Source: Parapristionchus giblindavisi (Eukaryota; Nematoda; Chromadorea; Rhabditida; Diplogasteridae). From it: a stretch of DNA of 64,000 nt. The position numbers were made by a program, and so were the translations under genes. Location of the stretch: NCBI GenBank assembly GCA_943737045.1, contig CALSFV010000042.1, positions 688,001 through 752,000 on the forward strand, written 5' to 3'. How positions within the stretch are numbered: position 1 is the first letter of the stretch; each line of letters starts with the position of its first letter. Below the pieces are notes generated by a model, which was not told the origin of the DNA, ran no database searches, and worked only from the letters and a program-made list of their open reading frames with translations. Shown here in pieces: positions 9,475-27,918 of this stretch.

Positions 9475-12440
9475 CTGATTAAGTTATTATTAATTATATA
9501 AAAATATTGGATAAAAATACAAGCACGATAAACCCCGCAGAACGTACGTTTAGCAAGCCTCAAACCAGACCTACCTTACAGCAATAAATACAAGGCGAAA
9601 GTGAGTGAAAGTGTGTTGAGATCATAATGTTCATGGGTAATTTACGCGAGGGATGAAGACAAAAAGGTGCATGAATGAACATGAAAATGGTTTGATGTTT
9701 GACTGGCTTTCCATAATATTGCGTACAAGAAAACAGAAAGAAATGAAAAAGGATGTGTGAAAAGTTAACAAATTTCGTGTACAAAGAAAGCGATAAAGCA
9801 TTGCCAGCGAGAGAACGAGAGTTTCAAATTAGCTCGGGTATGTTTTTAAAAATGGAAAAGATTTTTTCACACATAACTTTTACCGTTTCATTTCTTTTCT
9901 TTTTGAAGGATCAACAAAACGCTAAAGGACGTGTAAAATGAATGATATGGAAACGAATAAAAAGAAGGAATACTGTGGAAAAGTGACAACCATTCCCCCA
10001 ATGGCTTTTTGCTTGACAAAGGTATTACATTGAAAAACCGGAGAAGGGGAAATGAACAGATCGTGTTAAAGCCGATTCATGGACTAGCCCAGGTATAATC
10101 TAGTGAATATACCTTCCGATTGACCCCATTAATGAATGTTGCGGCCCTTCTCACTCACTGTCCATAGTGTACCAACGCAAAAAAAAACACTCGGCTCACA
10201 AGGTATCACGTCGTTAAAATTATTTCCATGTAGAGATTTTTTCTGATTTTCTTATCTTTTCGCGGCTTTTGAACAGGGCATAGATGTTTTCACGTTCTAT
10301 CTCTATATTACTGTATCAAATAGTGGGGAGCAGTGGTACTCGGCCTAGAACATGGCGAAATTTTCTTAAAGGGAGAGAGACCCCTCTCAAAGGTCGTCAT
10401 TGTGCACACTATTTCTCTGTTCACTAACAATGCGAGAGCGTATACGGTTGAAGAGACAAAGTCTCTTTAACATTCACTCTGGAACAATTTCACGGGAAAT
10501 GTTCAATGCGGTGGTACTCGCGAGAGAGAAAAAAAGACAAATTAACAGTGACTATTAGATCGAATAATTATGATGTGCAATGATTGAAACTGGTTCCAAA
10601 ACGACGGAAGAATAGCGCAGAAATAAAATTCTGATTGATATCGAAATGAGTGTGATATTGGGTTGCCGCTGAAGAGAAGGACAGAATATAAAAGATATAA
10701 AACTCGGTAACTTTCAATCATAGAACAAAGAAAAATACAAATGCAACCCCACCCGCAAAACAAAGGGATGATCCCCTGTGATTGATTCTTTCGTGCAGGT
10801 GGGAGAGGATAATGATGGGGTCATTATACGGACGATTCTTGTCATTCATCCAGATTGGAGAGATGGCAACATTGAAGATAACGGCCGAAACACACAAGTG
10901 TATTTGAGACGCAAAGCTCTGACCACACTCTCTCGCCAACAATAAGACCTAACTAAAATACCGTAAAATACCGTAATCCATCAAACGTGTCTGCGTAATA
11001 GGTCACATTATTTAATTGATCAATCAGCATCAAGAGATGATACGTAGAGGTCCGAACAGTGACAAAAAGCAGCGAAAAGAGTGCGAGTGAATGAAAAACG
11101 GGAAAAGCGAAAAGAAACGAAACGAAAAACGGAAAAGGAGCAGTTGACGAGACGATTATGAGGCCGGTCTACATGATGATCAATGAAGCGATTGAGAGAT
11201 GAGAGGACTACCATGAGATTGGGAGAGATCATAACTAGCGAGAGAGTGACACAGAAAGAAAGATGGACAAGAGAGTGCGGGGATTGGAGAGAGACAGAGA
11301 GATGATCACAGTTATACTAGTCTATCGGTAGGGGGTACAGTGATTCTAGAGAGGGAGAGGTAGAGGGAGAGGGAGAGGGAGAGGCAGAAGGAGAGGGAGA
11401 GGCAGAAGGAGAGGGAGAGGGAGAGGGAGAGGGAGAATTGCGCGGGGATGCTATGTGCAAGGCGGCAATTATAGTTTGAAGGGGGTTCGGATGGGTTCGT
11501 GTCGCTCGAAAGAACTAGAAAGGGAAACAGTCTCATGGCAGACATATTATTCATTCTCTATCTCTCCCCTCTCTTCCTCTCTCTCCCTCTCCCTCTTCCT
11601 CTTCCTCTCTCTCTCTCCCCTCTCTCTCTATCTTTCTCTCTCTCTCTTTCCCTCTCTTTCTCCCCTCTCTCTCTCTCCTCTCCCTCCCTCTCTCTCTCCG
11701 TCTCTCCCTCTCCCTCAAGACCCGTTCGTCATCCTCCCTGGACTCTCTCCTAGAAGTACGCTCTCTCCGATCCGAACCCCCGCAAAGTTCTCTCACACTC
11801 AAAACCACACACGAACCAGATGTGTTTAATTGCCCCGAGGCGTTTCCGGTGAATCGAATTGGACCCAGTTGCCATTCGCAAAGAATGTCTCATCAAGTAA
11901 TAATACTGATACATACATACATACTTTATATATTATATATTTTATCTACATGCACACGCATGCAACGACACATGAAAATTAATATGATCAGAAATAAATA
12001 GTTGATGAAAAGTTGATTTATGCGGTACAAAAGTATAGTATAATAGTTGATAGATCATGATATGAAGAGGAGTACCCATAAATACGATGCAACGACTACG
12101 GTAGCACAGATGAAAGTAATGGATCAAAATATATTTCACAGTCATAAAATGGGGACATTACGCGAGGCGCAAAGGGTACCAGAGATTAAAAGCTGACTCG
12201 AGCTAATTAGAAACACCCGCTCTGGGAACGCTCTCTCGCTTTCTTTGTCTACGAGAAAGCATTGATAGAGAAGAGAGTATCAAGTTAGATGTGCCTTTAA
12301 TGATACAATAAATTAGATAAATGGTGGGTTGGAAAATGAAATCAAAGAAGAGTCAGCAAGGCTAGTGAATGAATGAAGGTTGAAACATATTTGATCCTAG
12401 TTACCACATGATAATTACTCCCTTTTGCGAGGGTCAATGA
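9475..12440. other. Intergenic stretch with repeat fragments, no gene seen
   Basis: Contains half a family A element near 9782-9845 (ttgccagcgagagaacgag, ttcaaattagctcggg), a degraded family B copy near 10368-10475, another family A half near 10890-10945, the purine and pyrimidine tracts, and a family A copy at 12175-12300. Short open frames here have no recognisable domains and no exon-like splice pairs. Confidence 0.6.
11348..11716. repeat. (GGGAGA)n tract facing a (CTCTCC)n tract
   Basis: A purine run of ggagag units (11348-11436) is followed about 130 bases later by a pyrimidine run of tctccc/tctctc units (11563-11716). The two are complementary and could form an intrastrand duplex. A second purine tract of the same unit lies at 13536-13650. 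Confidence 0.8.
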
Positions 12441-12815
12441 GTAATGGGCACTACTCAGGCAAACAGTCGAATGTATTTTGCAGCTAAGAGAAGTTAAAAT
12501 GGTACGAAAAATGTACCAAAAATGCATTTTGCAGCCACAGCTTCGAAAAAGCTTCAAAAAGTTATTGAATTGCTATAGAATTGCTATTAAAAAGGTAAAA
12601 AGTCACGAAAAAGCTAGGAAAAGCTAAGAAAAATGCATGCAAAATGTCTGCATTATTCATTTATTTTGACATCTGAAATGCATTCGACTGTTTGCCTGAG
12701 TAGGTCGGATGAGAAGCGATGGATGAGAACCGACTCGATGAGAATCATTTGCATATGAGAGACAAATGCTAATGACTAGACAATGTATGTGAATCGATCG
12801 GGTCCAGTTTTTTCT
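12440..12815. repeat. Hairpin repeat plus family I copy
   Basis: Inverted ends ctcaggcaaacagtcgaatg (12454) and cattcgactgtttgcctgag (12687-12706) bound a hairpin-like element with a loop of aaaaagct units. A family I segment follows (ggatgagaaccgactcgatgag ... catttgcatatgagagac), also seen at 17500-17560 and 32960-33070. Confidence 0.7.
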
Positions 12816-12973
12816 CATTCATAATAATAATAATAATATATTTATTCCTTCAATAGAACACATCGGGGATGGGATCATCTGTTAGATAAGTCTTTTTGAA
12901 GGATGTCAATAGGTCGGATAAGAAGAGAATTCATCGGTTCTCATCCGACCTATTGTCGACTGATAATGCTCCG

Positions 12974-13322
12974 TTAAAGGTGGAGACCCGCGAATGCTCA
13001 TTCAAATCTCTTGTATCTCGCTTATGCAAGTGTAAAGTGAAAAGCAAGAAGAGTTTGTCACCGCTCGTCAATCCCATAGCGCAGTGGTAACACTTCTGTC
13101 TAGATAGCGCGTGGCCGAGGGTTCGAATCCTATTGCCGAACTTTCCCATTTTCAAAAAGCGCGCCTTTTGCCTGCGATTGCAAGCATGATTCATTCATGT
13201 TTCTAGCAATCAATAAGCCGAATTAGCTTTAAATAAATGGTGTACTGTATGTAGAATAACTTTTGCTACCTTTCTGTCTTTACAGTTTGTTCACGAAAAT
13301 ATTCGCGGGAGTCCACCTTTAA
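12974..13322. mobile_element. Family J element with a tRNA-like core
   Basis: The ends are gttaaaggtggagacccgcg and cgcgggagtccacctttaa. Inside, 13070-13142 reads tcccatagcgcagtggtaac ... gagggttcgaatcctattgc, which has the A-box and B-box layout of a tRNA gene and is followed by a shared tail (ttcaaaaagcgcgcc, attgcaagcatgattcattc). The same core and tail recur near 34265-34410. I read it as a tRNA-derived SINE carried inside, or sharing, an inverted-repeat element. It is not a functional tRNA: no cloverleaf closes cleanly. Confidence 0.6.
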
Positions 13323-13535
13323 AAACATGAGAAAAGAAAAAAACATGCCTTCAAAACCCAGTTCTAAACTTGAGAAAAGAAAAGAAAACAGGTGAGAGAG
13401 ATCGTGAAAAGAAAAAACCTTCAATTGTATTTAATTTTCGCTAATTTTCTAAGAATTTGAAGATAAATGTCCGCTAAAGCGTATGTAGAGATCATTGTGA
13501 CCACATGGGGTGTGAGTCAAGTGACCTGTAACATT

Positions 13536-13650
13536 AGGTAGAGGGAGAGGGAGAGGGAGAGGGAGAGGGAGAGGGAGAGGGAGAGGGAGAGGGAGAGGGA
13601 GAAGGAGAGGGAGTGGGAGAGGGAGAGACATTAGGGAAAGGAAGAGGGAG
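13536..13650. repeat. (GGGAGA)n microsatellite
   Basis: About 16 consecutive gggaga units with two interruptions. Confidence 0.9.
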
Positions 13651-13832
13651 AGAGTGATGTAAGAGGTCCTAACGGACAAAGGCATATGTAGACAAAGAGG
13701 GTGGGATGAACGTCTGAGTGTCTGCGATCTTTTTGTCTGCCAATGTGTGCAACACATCCTTTATCCACAAAATGACCTTTATTCAGTAAAATTAAATTAA
13801 CAATATTATAATAATAGATGTAAGAGTATAGG

Positions 13833-14810
13833 TTTGCATGCACGTTAAGTGTAAATTATTTTAAAGAAATATGTAGGTTAGTTTTATAGTGCCTTATGGT
13901 GTTTCGGCCGCAAACATGGCGAATAACTGTCTCAATATAGGACTACAGTTGTATAGTTGTGATTTAAAGGCACGCCTTGAGCTAATTTTACTGTACGCGC
14001 AGGCAATGCTCTCTCTCTTAGAACAAAACGCAAGATAGCATTGCCAGAGGGAAGACAAAATATCTTGGGGCCTTTTGAAAATTAAAAAGAAATACAATTT
14101 CAGATGTCCAAGACCCAACTAATTTGAGAAGATTGAAAAGGAAAACCAGCGCACAGGAGGGCAATTTGATCAGGAAGAAAGCCTCTAATTGGCTTAACAA
14201 ATAATCGTAGCCATACTCTTTGTTTCTACACTTTTTTCTTGCTGTTTTTATCTGCTAATGTCCTCTGCTATTATGCATCATCTCCGTTCCGATCCACACC
14301 CACACTGGTTCGGTTCCCCTCTAGTACACCGACTTTTTGCCAGGTTTTTATTGTCGTTCACGTAAGCTAAACACATGGCTGGTCGGTATGCATAACATGA
14401 ATCACGTTAATGATTTATCTAAAACGATGGTTAGAAAAATCTTCGAAAAGGGATGGAAAATATTTAAAAAAGGGAAGTGCGAGTTAGCCAAAAATATTCC
14501 AGAAGAATTTGCCGATTTTCTGAAACAAAAGTTGATTAACGGATGTATTTTTTAAAATATAATTTTATTGCAAAAAATATCGTAGCTGTTCTCTTGAGCA
14601 TAATTGTGTCATTTTTTAGTATTGTAAAATACTATCATATGAAAAATGTGTTTTTTTCAAAAATATTTCAAAAAAAAATTTCAAAAATATTTTTTGCTCT
14701 AACCTTTGCTCCTGTCGAAAGACTGTGCCCAATCTCGTTGCCAGTCTTCTGAAGATATTCACCCGTCTTCTGAATAAAGATGTATAATGAGCCATTTATT
14801 TATAGGGAGG
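13833..14810. other. Intergenic, repeat fragments only
   Basis: 13833-13915 is a repeat seen four more times (complement of ggccgaaacaccataaggca, followed by ttatt-rich sequence and cttattcgtgtacatctatt). 13965-14076 is a family A copy. From 14080 to 14810 I see nothing I can support. Confidence 0.5.
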
Positions 14811-15142
14811 GCATTGTCCGTATAAAATGTACTTCCATAATTGCATTGCTACTGCTGCTAAACAGAGGAAGAACTATCGATTAACTCCCCCACTCTTTCC
14901 TCCTTTCCTTCCTCGCTCTCTCTGCTCTACCTACTCTTTCACCGGTGCTCTCTCTCTACATAGAAATTCATTGTGGCAGTGGTTGGCTACTCTCGTACCA
15001 AATAAACAAGTGTATTTTATACGGACAATAACCTCACTCAATGACCTCTTCATTGCACACACACTATTTCTCTGTTCTCTAACAACGAGAGAGAATTGCG
15101 CGCTGAAGAGACCATTGAGTGAGGTTACACTCCCTTTATCTA
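14800..15142. repeat. Family L element inserted in a family B element
   Basis: Family B begins tagggaggg near 14806 and is interrupted by family L (ttgtccgtataaaatgtact ... agtgtattttatacggacaa, about 14816-15028). It then resumes taacctcactcaatgacctc ... gaggttacactccctttat. This is a nested insertion, so L arrived after B here. Confidence 0.8.
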
Positions 15143-15242
15143 ACCAGATTATAGGTCCTCTGAACAGCTACTATTTGGATTGGAAATTTTTTTCAAATAA
15201 CTATTGCAGTACTCGAGAGGTGCATTTAAAAATATTACATGC

Positions 15243-21292
<6,050 letters not shown>

Positions 21293-21774
21293 GCGGACAC
21301 GAATACAAATAAAAACCCAGAATTGAGAGCGCACTATGAGAGCACAACCGTTCAGTAAGACGAGAGATTTAAGAAAGTAAATGAACAAATTGATATCCAT
21401 GTGAAACAAGCAATATGCAGATATAATAGTGTTTCATTTGTTTATCCTTGCACGGTGAACATTCTTTATTTTTGCTTTGTATTAGAGCTCCTCACAAGAG
21501 CTCAGAGCTCAGCTCACAGAGCTTAGAGCTCCTCAGCGTCTCTCCAACACGGTAACAGCGTACCTTGAAAATTCAAAAAAAATACGGTAATCTGTCATAC
21601 TTTGTGTGACTTTGTCGTCTGTGCTATCGCAACTGAACGTTTTCGCTTTATCTCGTTCTGTCTCACCATAATCGCTCGCGAAAGGCTATACTTTGTCCTT
21701 CCATATAAGAGGGGATAGAATAAGTGATGTTTAATGAAAAAAAAAGCAATGATTTCAGACAACTCTGACTATAG

Positions 21775-22012
21775 TCCGTATAAAATGTACTTGCATAATT
21801 GCCCTGCTACTGGTTCTGAACAGAGATAAAAATAACTATCGATCAACTCCCCACTTTTTCCTTCCTTCCTTCCTTCCTCGCTCTCTCTGATCTACGTACT
21901 GTCTCACTTGTGCGCGCTCTCTCTCTCTAAACATAGAAGCTCATTGTGGCTGTGGCTGGCTACTCTCGTACTCTCGTACCAAATTAACAAGTGTATTTTA
22001 TACGGTCAATAC
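21775..22012. repeat. MITE family L
   Basis: Reads gtccgtataaaatgtacttg ... agtgtattttatacggtcaa, with an expanded (CCTT)n interior. It lies upstream of P1. The rest of 22012-22750 shows nothing I can support apart from a small hairpin at 22625-22662 (taggtcacttctgt / acagaagtgaccta). Confidence 0.75.
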
Positions 22013-22754
22013 CTCGCTTCACTGTCTCACCATAGCCGCTCGTGAAAGGCTATAACACGCCAGTCACCAGAGAATTGAGCTAAATACACAATTTTTGGGA
22101 ATAGAGCGAAAATGGTGAAATGAGTTAGGACCATTTTTGGACATCTCTAGGCATGCCCTACCAGCCCCCAAAGTCTCATTATGCAATTTTCATTTTGGGG
22201 CTCAATACACCGGTTCGGTAAGGCGAAGTCCCATCTTTGAGCTCGAATTTTTCTCTTCTGGTGCATTTTAGCGAAAAAAAGTGTCACAAGGATCACCCCT
22301 GCTCTTTTTTCGAGCTCTATCGATCTAAACAAAACGGAGGTTATACACATTCCAGCAAACAGAGCTACACATCGCAGCAATTAGCTCAAAAATTTAGACA
22401 AAGGAGGTGCTCTTCTTCTAGTATGTTATTAAGTTTTTGATGCGGTTTTGAATGAGGGGCTTGCGAAAAAATACGTTAATGCGTTCGTATGGTTCATCCA
22501 CTTGGAAATTTTCTGATGCTTTGAAGTCATTTTCTCCACCCACGATCTCTCGTTTCTCACACTTCCGTTACGGGTACAGAACTAATCCAACGCTGACAAA
22601 ATTTTATCAATGGGATATTATATGTAGGTCACTTCTGTGGCAATGGTACAGAAGTGACCTAAAGATAAGAAAATCTTCTTTTTTTTCATTTTTGTTAATT
22701 TGTCACGAAAGCTGCATATTATCAAAAATCAATCAATCTTTCAGTGCTGTAACA

Positions 22755-22875
22755 TTAAAGGGAGAGTAACCTCTCTCAATGGTCGCTGCGCACACTATTT
22801 CTCTGTTCTCTAACAACGAGAGAGCATAGACAGTTGAAGAGACCGTTGACAAAAGGTGTCGGTCCCTTTAAATGA
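22755..22875. repeat. MITE family B
   Basis: Reads attaaagggagagtaacctc ... ggtgtcggtccctttaa. It is followed by a small perfect hairpin (tttcacattctttatgaata region, 22885-22920). 22920-23300 has no supported feature. Confidence 0.8.
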
Positions 22876-23308
22876 ATAAAGAATTCTTTCACATTCTTTA
22901 TGAATAAAGAATGTGAAAATTTCATAAAACCCGCATGAAATTGAAAAAAATTAAAATATTCTTTTCGAAATCCAAATTACTTCAAAGTCAAGAAATGGCG
23001 AAAATACAAATATATTGCATAAATATCATTTTGTGGTATTTCCGAGCTTGTGCGATTTCTTCTGGAAGAATAAAAAAATTAATTTTTTTCGAGACTATTT
23101 AATTTTGCTGACATTAAATAAATTTCATTTATGTATTTTTTTGTTTATGAGCCTGATTTCAGGTTAGGATAGGACAAATTTGATTACGCATATGGCCTCA
23201 TTGCCAGTCTAAAATTGACTGGTTTCAGATAAGTATGACACGATCCACTGATGTGATCCTCCTTACTATTAGTATTTGGACACTCTGCCCTCTATATCTA
23301 AACCAATC

Positions 23309-23545
23309 GAAATCAGTGGCCGTATGCAAGAACAACTAGAAAACCGTTTTCCGGGAAAATTTGACGTCATTAGCGTAGGCCACAGCGTTCTCATGACTTT
23401 CAAAGCAAGAACGACCGCTCAACATACAAACTCTCTCGAATACAATGGTCTCCCCTTTGTCTTGCTTTGGAAGAAAAATGGCTTGGACCAGAATACTGTG
23501 AGGCGGGGGATTTTTGGAAAACGCCTCCGCCCAAGTGCCTGATAT
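23309..23545. repeat. Family D element, interrupted
   Basis: The left end is gtggccgtatgcaagaacaa ... gacgtcattagcgtagg. A stretch with no family match follows, then the partial right arm ttttggaaaacgcctccgcc. Compared with the intact copy at 26058-26208, the middle has been replaced. Confidence 0.6.
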
Positions 23546-24404
23546 ATAAGGATGGACATATTGTGACATTTACTTCTAAAGTGGAAATGAAGTTCATTGC
23601 TCTTCTCCTGCTTCCCGTCCTCGGTTTGTTTTTCTCGATTTCACTAGCTTTAATAATACCATGACTACTTTACTCTTACATATTAATCTCAGGCTCACGC
23701 ATGAGTGGTACTTTCGAAAAATGGGTGCAATAATAATTAAGCAATATATGTACTCTCATGAACCATAGGTAAAGATAAAAATTGTGGACGGGACAAATTG
23801 GATGGGATGTCTCATGTAAGCTGGACGTCCCTCTGAGCTAACCGTTTTCTCAAATAATCGTAATGTTAATCAATTGTAACAAATAATCATGCTGATGATT
23901 GTGCCATGCAAATTGCGAGGCACAATCGTTCGGAATGGAGAAATTTCATGGCAACCCAGCTACGTAACACCCATTAGCTGATAAAGTTGTTCAATGTCAA
24001 ATGCCAAACAAATAATCAATTGTAGTGTCCTCATGTGGAGTCAAATACAATTCGTGGTACGATGGATGGTGCTTCAACATTACGTCGGAGCCTAACTTTT
24101 TCGACAACTTTTTTTTTTCGGCTACACTTCCGTCGATCCATTCTGAAGAGGTTTCGTTTGCCCACACATGGAATATTTAAAAGATATTGACTATGATTTT
24201 TCTTTCAGGAAAACACGTGGTTGTACAATTCCGCATTGAAGGATGCCAACAGTGAATCGATTCAATTCTGGATAGGACTTGAGTGCGACGAGGATAGATT
24301 CATATGGGCTGATGGAACGGCTGTGAACTACACCAATTTTGCTGGTTCGTTTTATTTCCAAGTCTTTTTTCCAATTTAAGACACCGGCTCAGTGAGATTC
24401 CAGG

Positions 24405-25800
24405 AAGTGCCGGACATCGACCTCATCACTTGGCCCAATTTTGTTTTGGATACCCATATGGCTCCCTATCACAATATTCATTTGGGCTCCTTGAAACACA
24501 GATGTGGCGGGTTCTCGAAATTTGAAAACTCGATTTTCACCAAAAAAATTGGAGCGACCTAGGACCAATGTTAGTATCGATTAATTACGTGTATGCCTAG
24601 ACAACAAAAACTGGCTATACGACGGTCCGGAGATCCGATCGCAAACTGAACTTTTAACCTCCTCAAAACGTTCTAAAATTAATTATAATTTTAAAACAAA
24701 AAAAAACCAATTTTGTCTCATCTTATAGAGCAAATAAATCCGCGTCGAATGAGGGAAAATATCAAAAAATTGAAGGACACATGGTTGAGAAAAATGGACC
24801 TGAAGATGACCCGAAAATATTTTTGTTTTCAAACCACCTCATATTTGTACTCATTTTGAAGAACTTTTTGGGTAGAACAAATGTTGAACATTCATGTTGA
24901 AGATTTTATCTGAAACTCATGTGCAAGATAAATATATAAATGTATTTCTTTCACACGGTTTTTGGACAATTTTGAGTAAAGCGAAGTAAAATATTTTTTT
25001 CCACAAAGTGATTGCGCCTATATTGTAGAACTCAAAAAATACATACTTACTTTGTTGTTTCACCACATAAAATTTTTACCCCTGGACTGAGAAATATGCC
25101 CACGAAAATGGGCTTGAAAAAAGTTGTCGGCACATTACCATGTTTATGCTCATTTTGAGGAACTCGTCGAGTACATAATTTTTCATGTTGATCGTGTTCT
25201 ATGAATGTCGTTTGTTCTCAAGATACAAGCGATCGAAACGATTTCGATCCAATAATTCTTGACTCATGTATTTCTCTTGTACATGAGTTTCAGACAAAAT
25301 GTTCAACATGAATTTTGTTCTACTCAAAAAGTTCTGCAAAATATGTACAAATATGAGGGGGTTTGAAAACAAAATATCTCAGAGTAATTTTAAGGTCCAT
25401 TTTTCTCAAAACATGAGTGCTTTAATTTTTCGATTTTTTTCCCTTATGCGACGCGTAATTTTTTGCTCTATAAGATGTCGCAAAAATGGACAGCACTTTT
25501 TTTGCTTTAAAATTTTAATTAATTTTTGAATATTTTGAGGAGGTAAAAAATCAGTTTGCGATCGGATCTCCGTACCGTATAGCGAGTTTTTGTTGTCTAG
25601 GCATACACGTAATTAATCGATATTAACATTGGTCCTAGGTCGCTCCAATTTTTTTGGTGAAAATCGAGTTTTCAAATTTCGAGAACCCGCCACATCTGTG
25701 TTTCAACACACTCAGCCCTAATGAATACACATTTTGTGATGAGGACCCATGGGGGTATCCAAAAAATTTTTTTAGCCAAATCGGTGAGGACATCACTGGC
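24405..25800. mobile_element. Foldback element inside the lectin gene
   Basis: The arms match strongly from 24491 (ttgaaacacagatgtggcgg) to about 24665, and from about 25540 to 25705 (ccgccacatctgtgtttcaa). They continue weakly outward (ggatacccatatgg / catgggggtatcc). The central part repeats tgttgaacat and catgagtttcag motifs. A (AAAT)n run follows at 25815-25876. No transposase frame is supported. Confidence 0.8.
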
Positions 25801-25814
25801 TCAACAATCGAAAA

Positions 25815-25849
<35 letters not shown>

Positions 25850-26057
25850 ATCAAATAATAAATAAATAAATAAATGCTTTCAGCTATTACGGTAACTATT
25901 CGTGGGTTGACGGTTCGAGTGTGGATTATAAGAACTACTTCTCTGGTTAATAGTTAAATTTCTAACTTTTATTATATATTTTTCCTCCCTATAAACATCG
26001 AATTGTTGACAAATGTATGAGCAAAACCGATGTTCTCTGCAATATCTATATTATACT

Positions 26058-26208
26058 GTGGCCGTATGCATGAACAACGGAAAACCATTTTGCGACGTCA
26101 TTAGCGTAGGCGGAGGGTTTTTGGAAAACGCTTCCGCCTACGCTAACGACGTCACATGTCCCCGGAAACCGGCTTTCCGTCGTTCATGCATACGGCCACA
26201 GTATAATA
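26058..26208. repeat. Family D hairpin with paired TGACGTCA-like sites
   Basis: Ends gtggccgtatgcatgaacaa / ttcatgcatacggccac. Arms gacgtcattagcgtaggcgg / cctacgctaacgacgtca. Both arms carry a GACGTCA core. Other copies: 23309 (broken), 42062-42205, 54562-54682. Confidence 0.85.
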
Positions 26209-27918
26209 TAGTCGCCCAGCCCACGCAGGCCGGCCCGGTGTCTAGGACCAGGGCCGAAACACTGGATCGTTTTAGATTCTTTTTTTTTTATCGTTTTAGG
26301 TTTTTTTTCCTTAAAAACTCTAGCACAATCCAACATTGGTCTTCCCTTTTGTCTCTTTCTTTATGATACTATTCAGGTTTTCCCAACGAAGCCTACGGCA
26401 AGTGTATGGAAATGGTGTTTGGAATCATGCCAGGCCAATGGGTCAATGTTGACTGTTTTTACAATCCACTACCATATCTATGCACCAGACAAGGTATAAA
26501 ATTGTCCATGATCAATATAGTTGCCGAATTCACTGTGAAAAATTATAACCTTAATAATACAGTGCCGCCACCCTTTTTCCCTTCTGAGCCCCAGCCTTCT
26601 GGATGTCCAGCTAACAATCAATTCACCACTGGAGATCATGCTGGTTAATCTTTGATCATTTGAGATTGATCTTTGATCTTTATCAGGGGTTTGCATTTTT
26701 CGCGTTTCGATTTTCGGTTTTTCGTATTTTTCGGGTTTTCTCGAAAAACTTTTTGACGAAAATTTTTTTCGAAAAATGTTTTTACATAAAAAGGCAAATA
26801 ATTATTAAAAAATAACATTTTAACAAAAATTTCAAATTTGGTGATAAGAATTACGATTTCACTTGAGTAAAATATGTATATTTCATCATGTAAGCAGCTT
26901 AAATTAGGAATCACACAGTAGCAATCATTACATTTCCATTTAATCGATAGTAAAATTTAGCGAATGGAAGTTTTCGATAGAGAAAAATTGTTTAAATTGT
27001 TTAAATTTTCATTTTTTTCGAATTTTTTTCGCACAGCCATGATCGTTATCTCATTGTCAGGTCTATTCCCCGTCGTATCCCGAAGCAACAGGCGTCAATG
27101 CATGCGATTACATTATTGTTGAACCCAATCAGAACAAGAAAGTGAGTCACCATTTTATTAATTAATCAAGATTTTTTAGCACTAGCCACTATGAGCTCCA
27201 AGGGTGTGGACTAAAATATTTTTAATAAAAAAAAAGTTTTGCCTAAAAAAGTTTTTATAATAAAAAATCGGAACAGTGAAAAGGAGAGTGGTAACTGTCC
27301 CTTTAATGAGAGACGAACAATAGACAGTGAATGTTTTCTTTCATTTTTTATTACATTTGGCTTAGCGCTAATAATAAGACATTATTGATTCAGATTACGC
27401 TAGACTTTGAATTCTTCGAATCAAATTCATGCTGTGATACTCTCACTGTCTATGACGGCCTGGACGGAAATACCGTACTCAAAACGTTTGTTTCTTTCGC
27501 AAAGGCGTTCTTATGATCAAGAATAATGTAAACTTTATTCATTCAAATTCCGCCTTGCGCTGATCGCTTAATGTGATAAATATCAATAGTATAATAATAA
27601 TATTTATATGTATTCATGAATAAACAATGAAACGTATGACAGAAGAAAAAGAAACGAAATGAATTGATAAACGAAAATGATGATAATGCTAACGATAATG
27701 AATTACTCACGGGTTAAAGAGTAGAATAATGGACGAATCTTTGGAACGATAGAGACTAAACATAATTGTATCTTTAAACTATCAGACTCTTTCCAGGCTC
27801 TCGGGATCTTACCCATCAAGGATTACTACAATAGTTGGCCATTCTAACTCGATGAGACTGCACTGGAATGCGACCAGTGGAGCTAATGTCATAGGATTCC
27901 ATGCTGTTATCAACGCTC

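Noticed and set aside
11455..11829. Ser/Leu/Pro-rich and Arg/Glu-rich frames on both strands
   Set aside because: Products of the CT-rich tract. No domain, signal or splice structure.
13070..13142. Functional tRNA gene
   Set aside because: The B box is perfect, but no closed cloverleaf can be drawn, and the sequence recurs with the same tail near 34265.
22452..22769. 105-codon plus-strand frame
   Set aside because: Its end reads into a family B MITE, with no domain features and no splice context.
23768..23814. Small exon (GKDKNCGRDKLDG) in the lectin gene
   Set aside because: It has splice-like ends but breaks the phase. The signal-peptide exon joins directly to 24027 in phase 1 without it.
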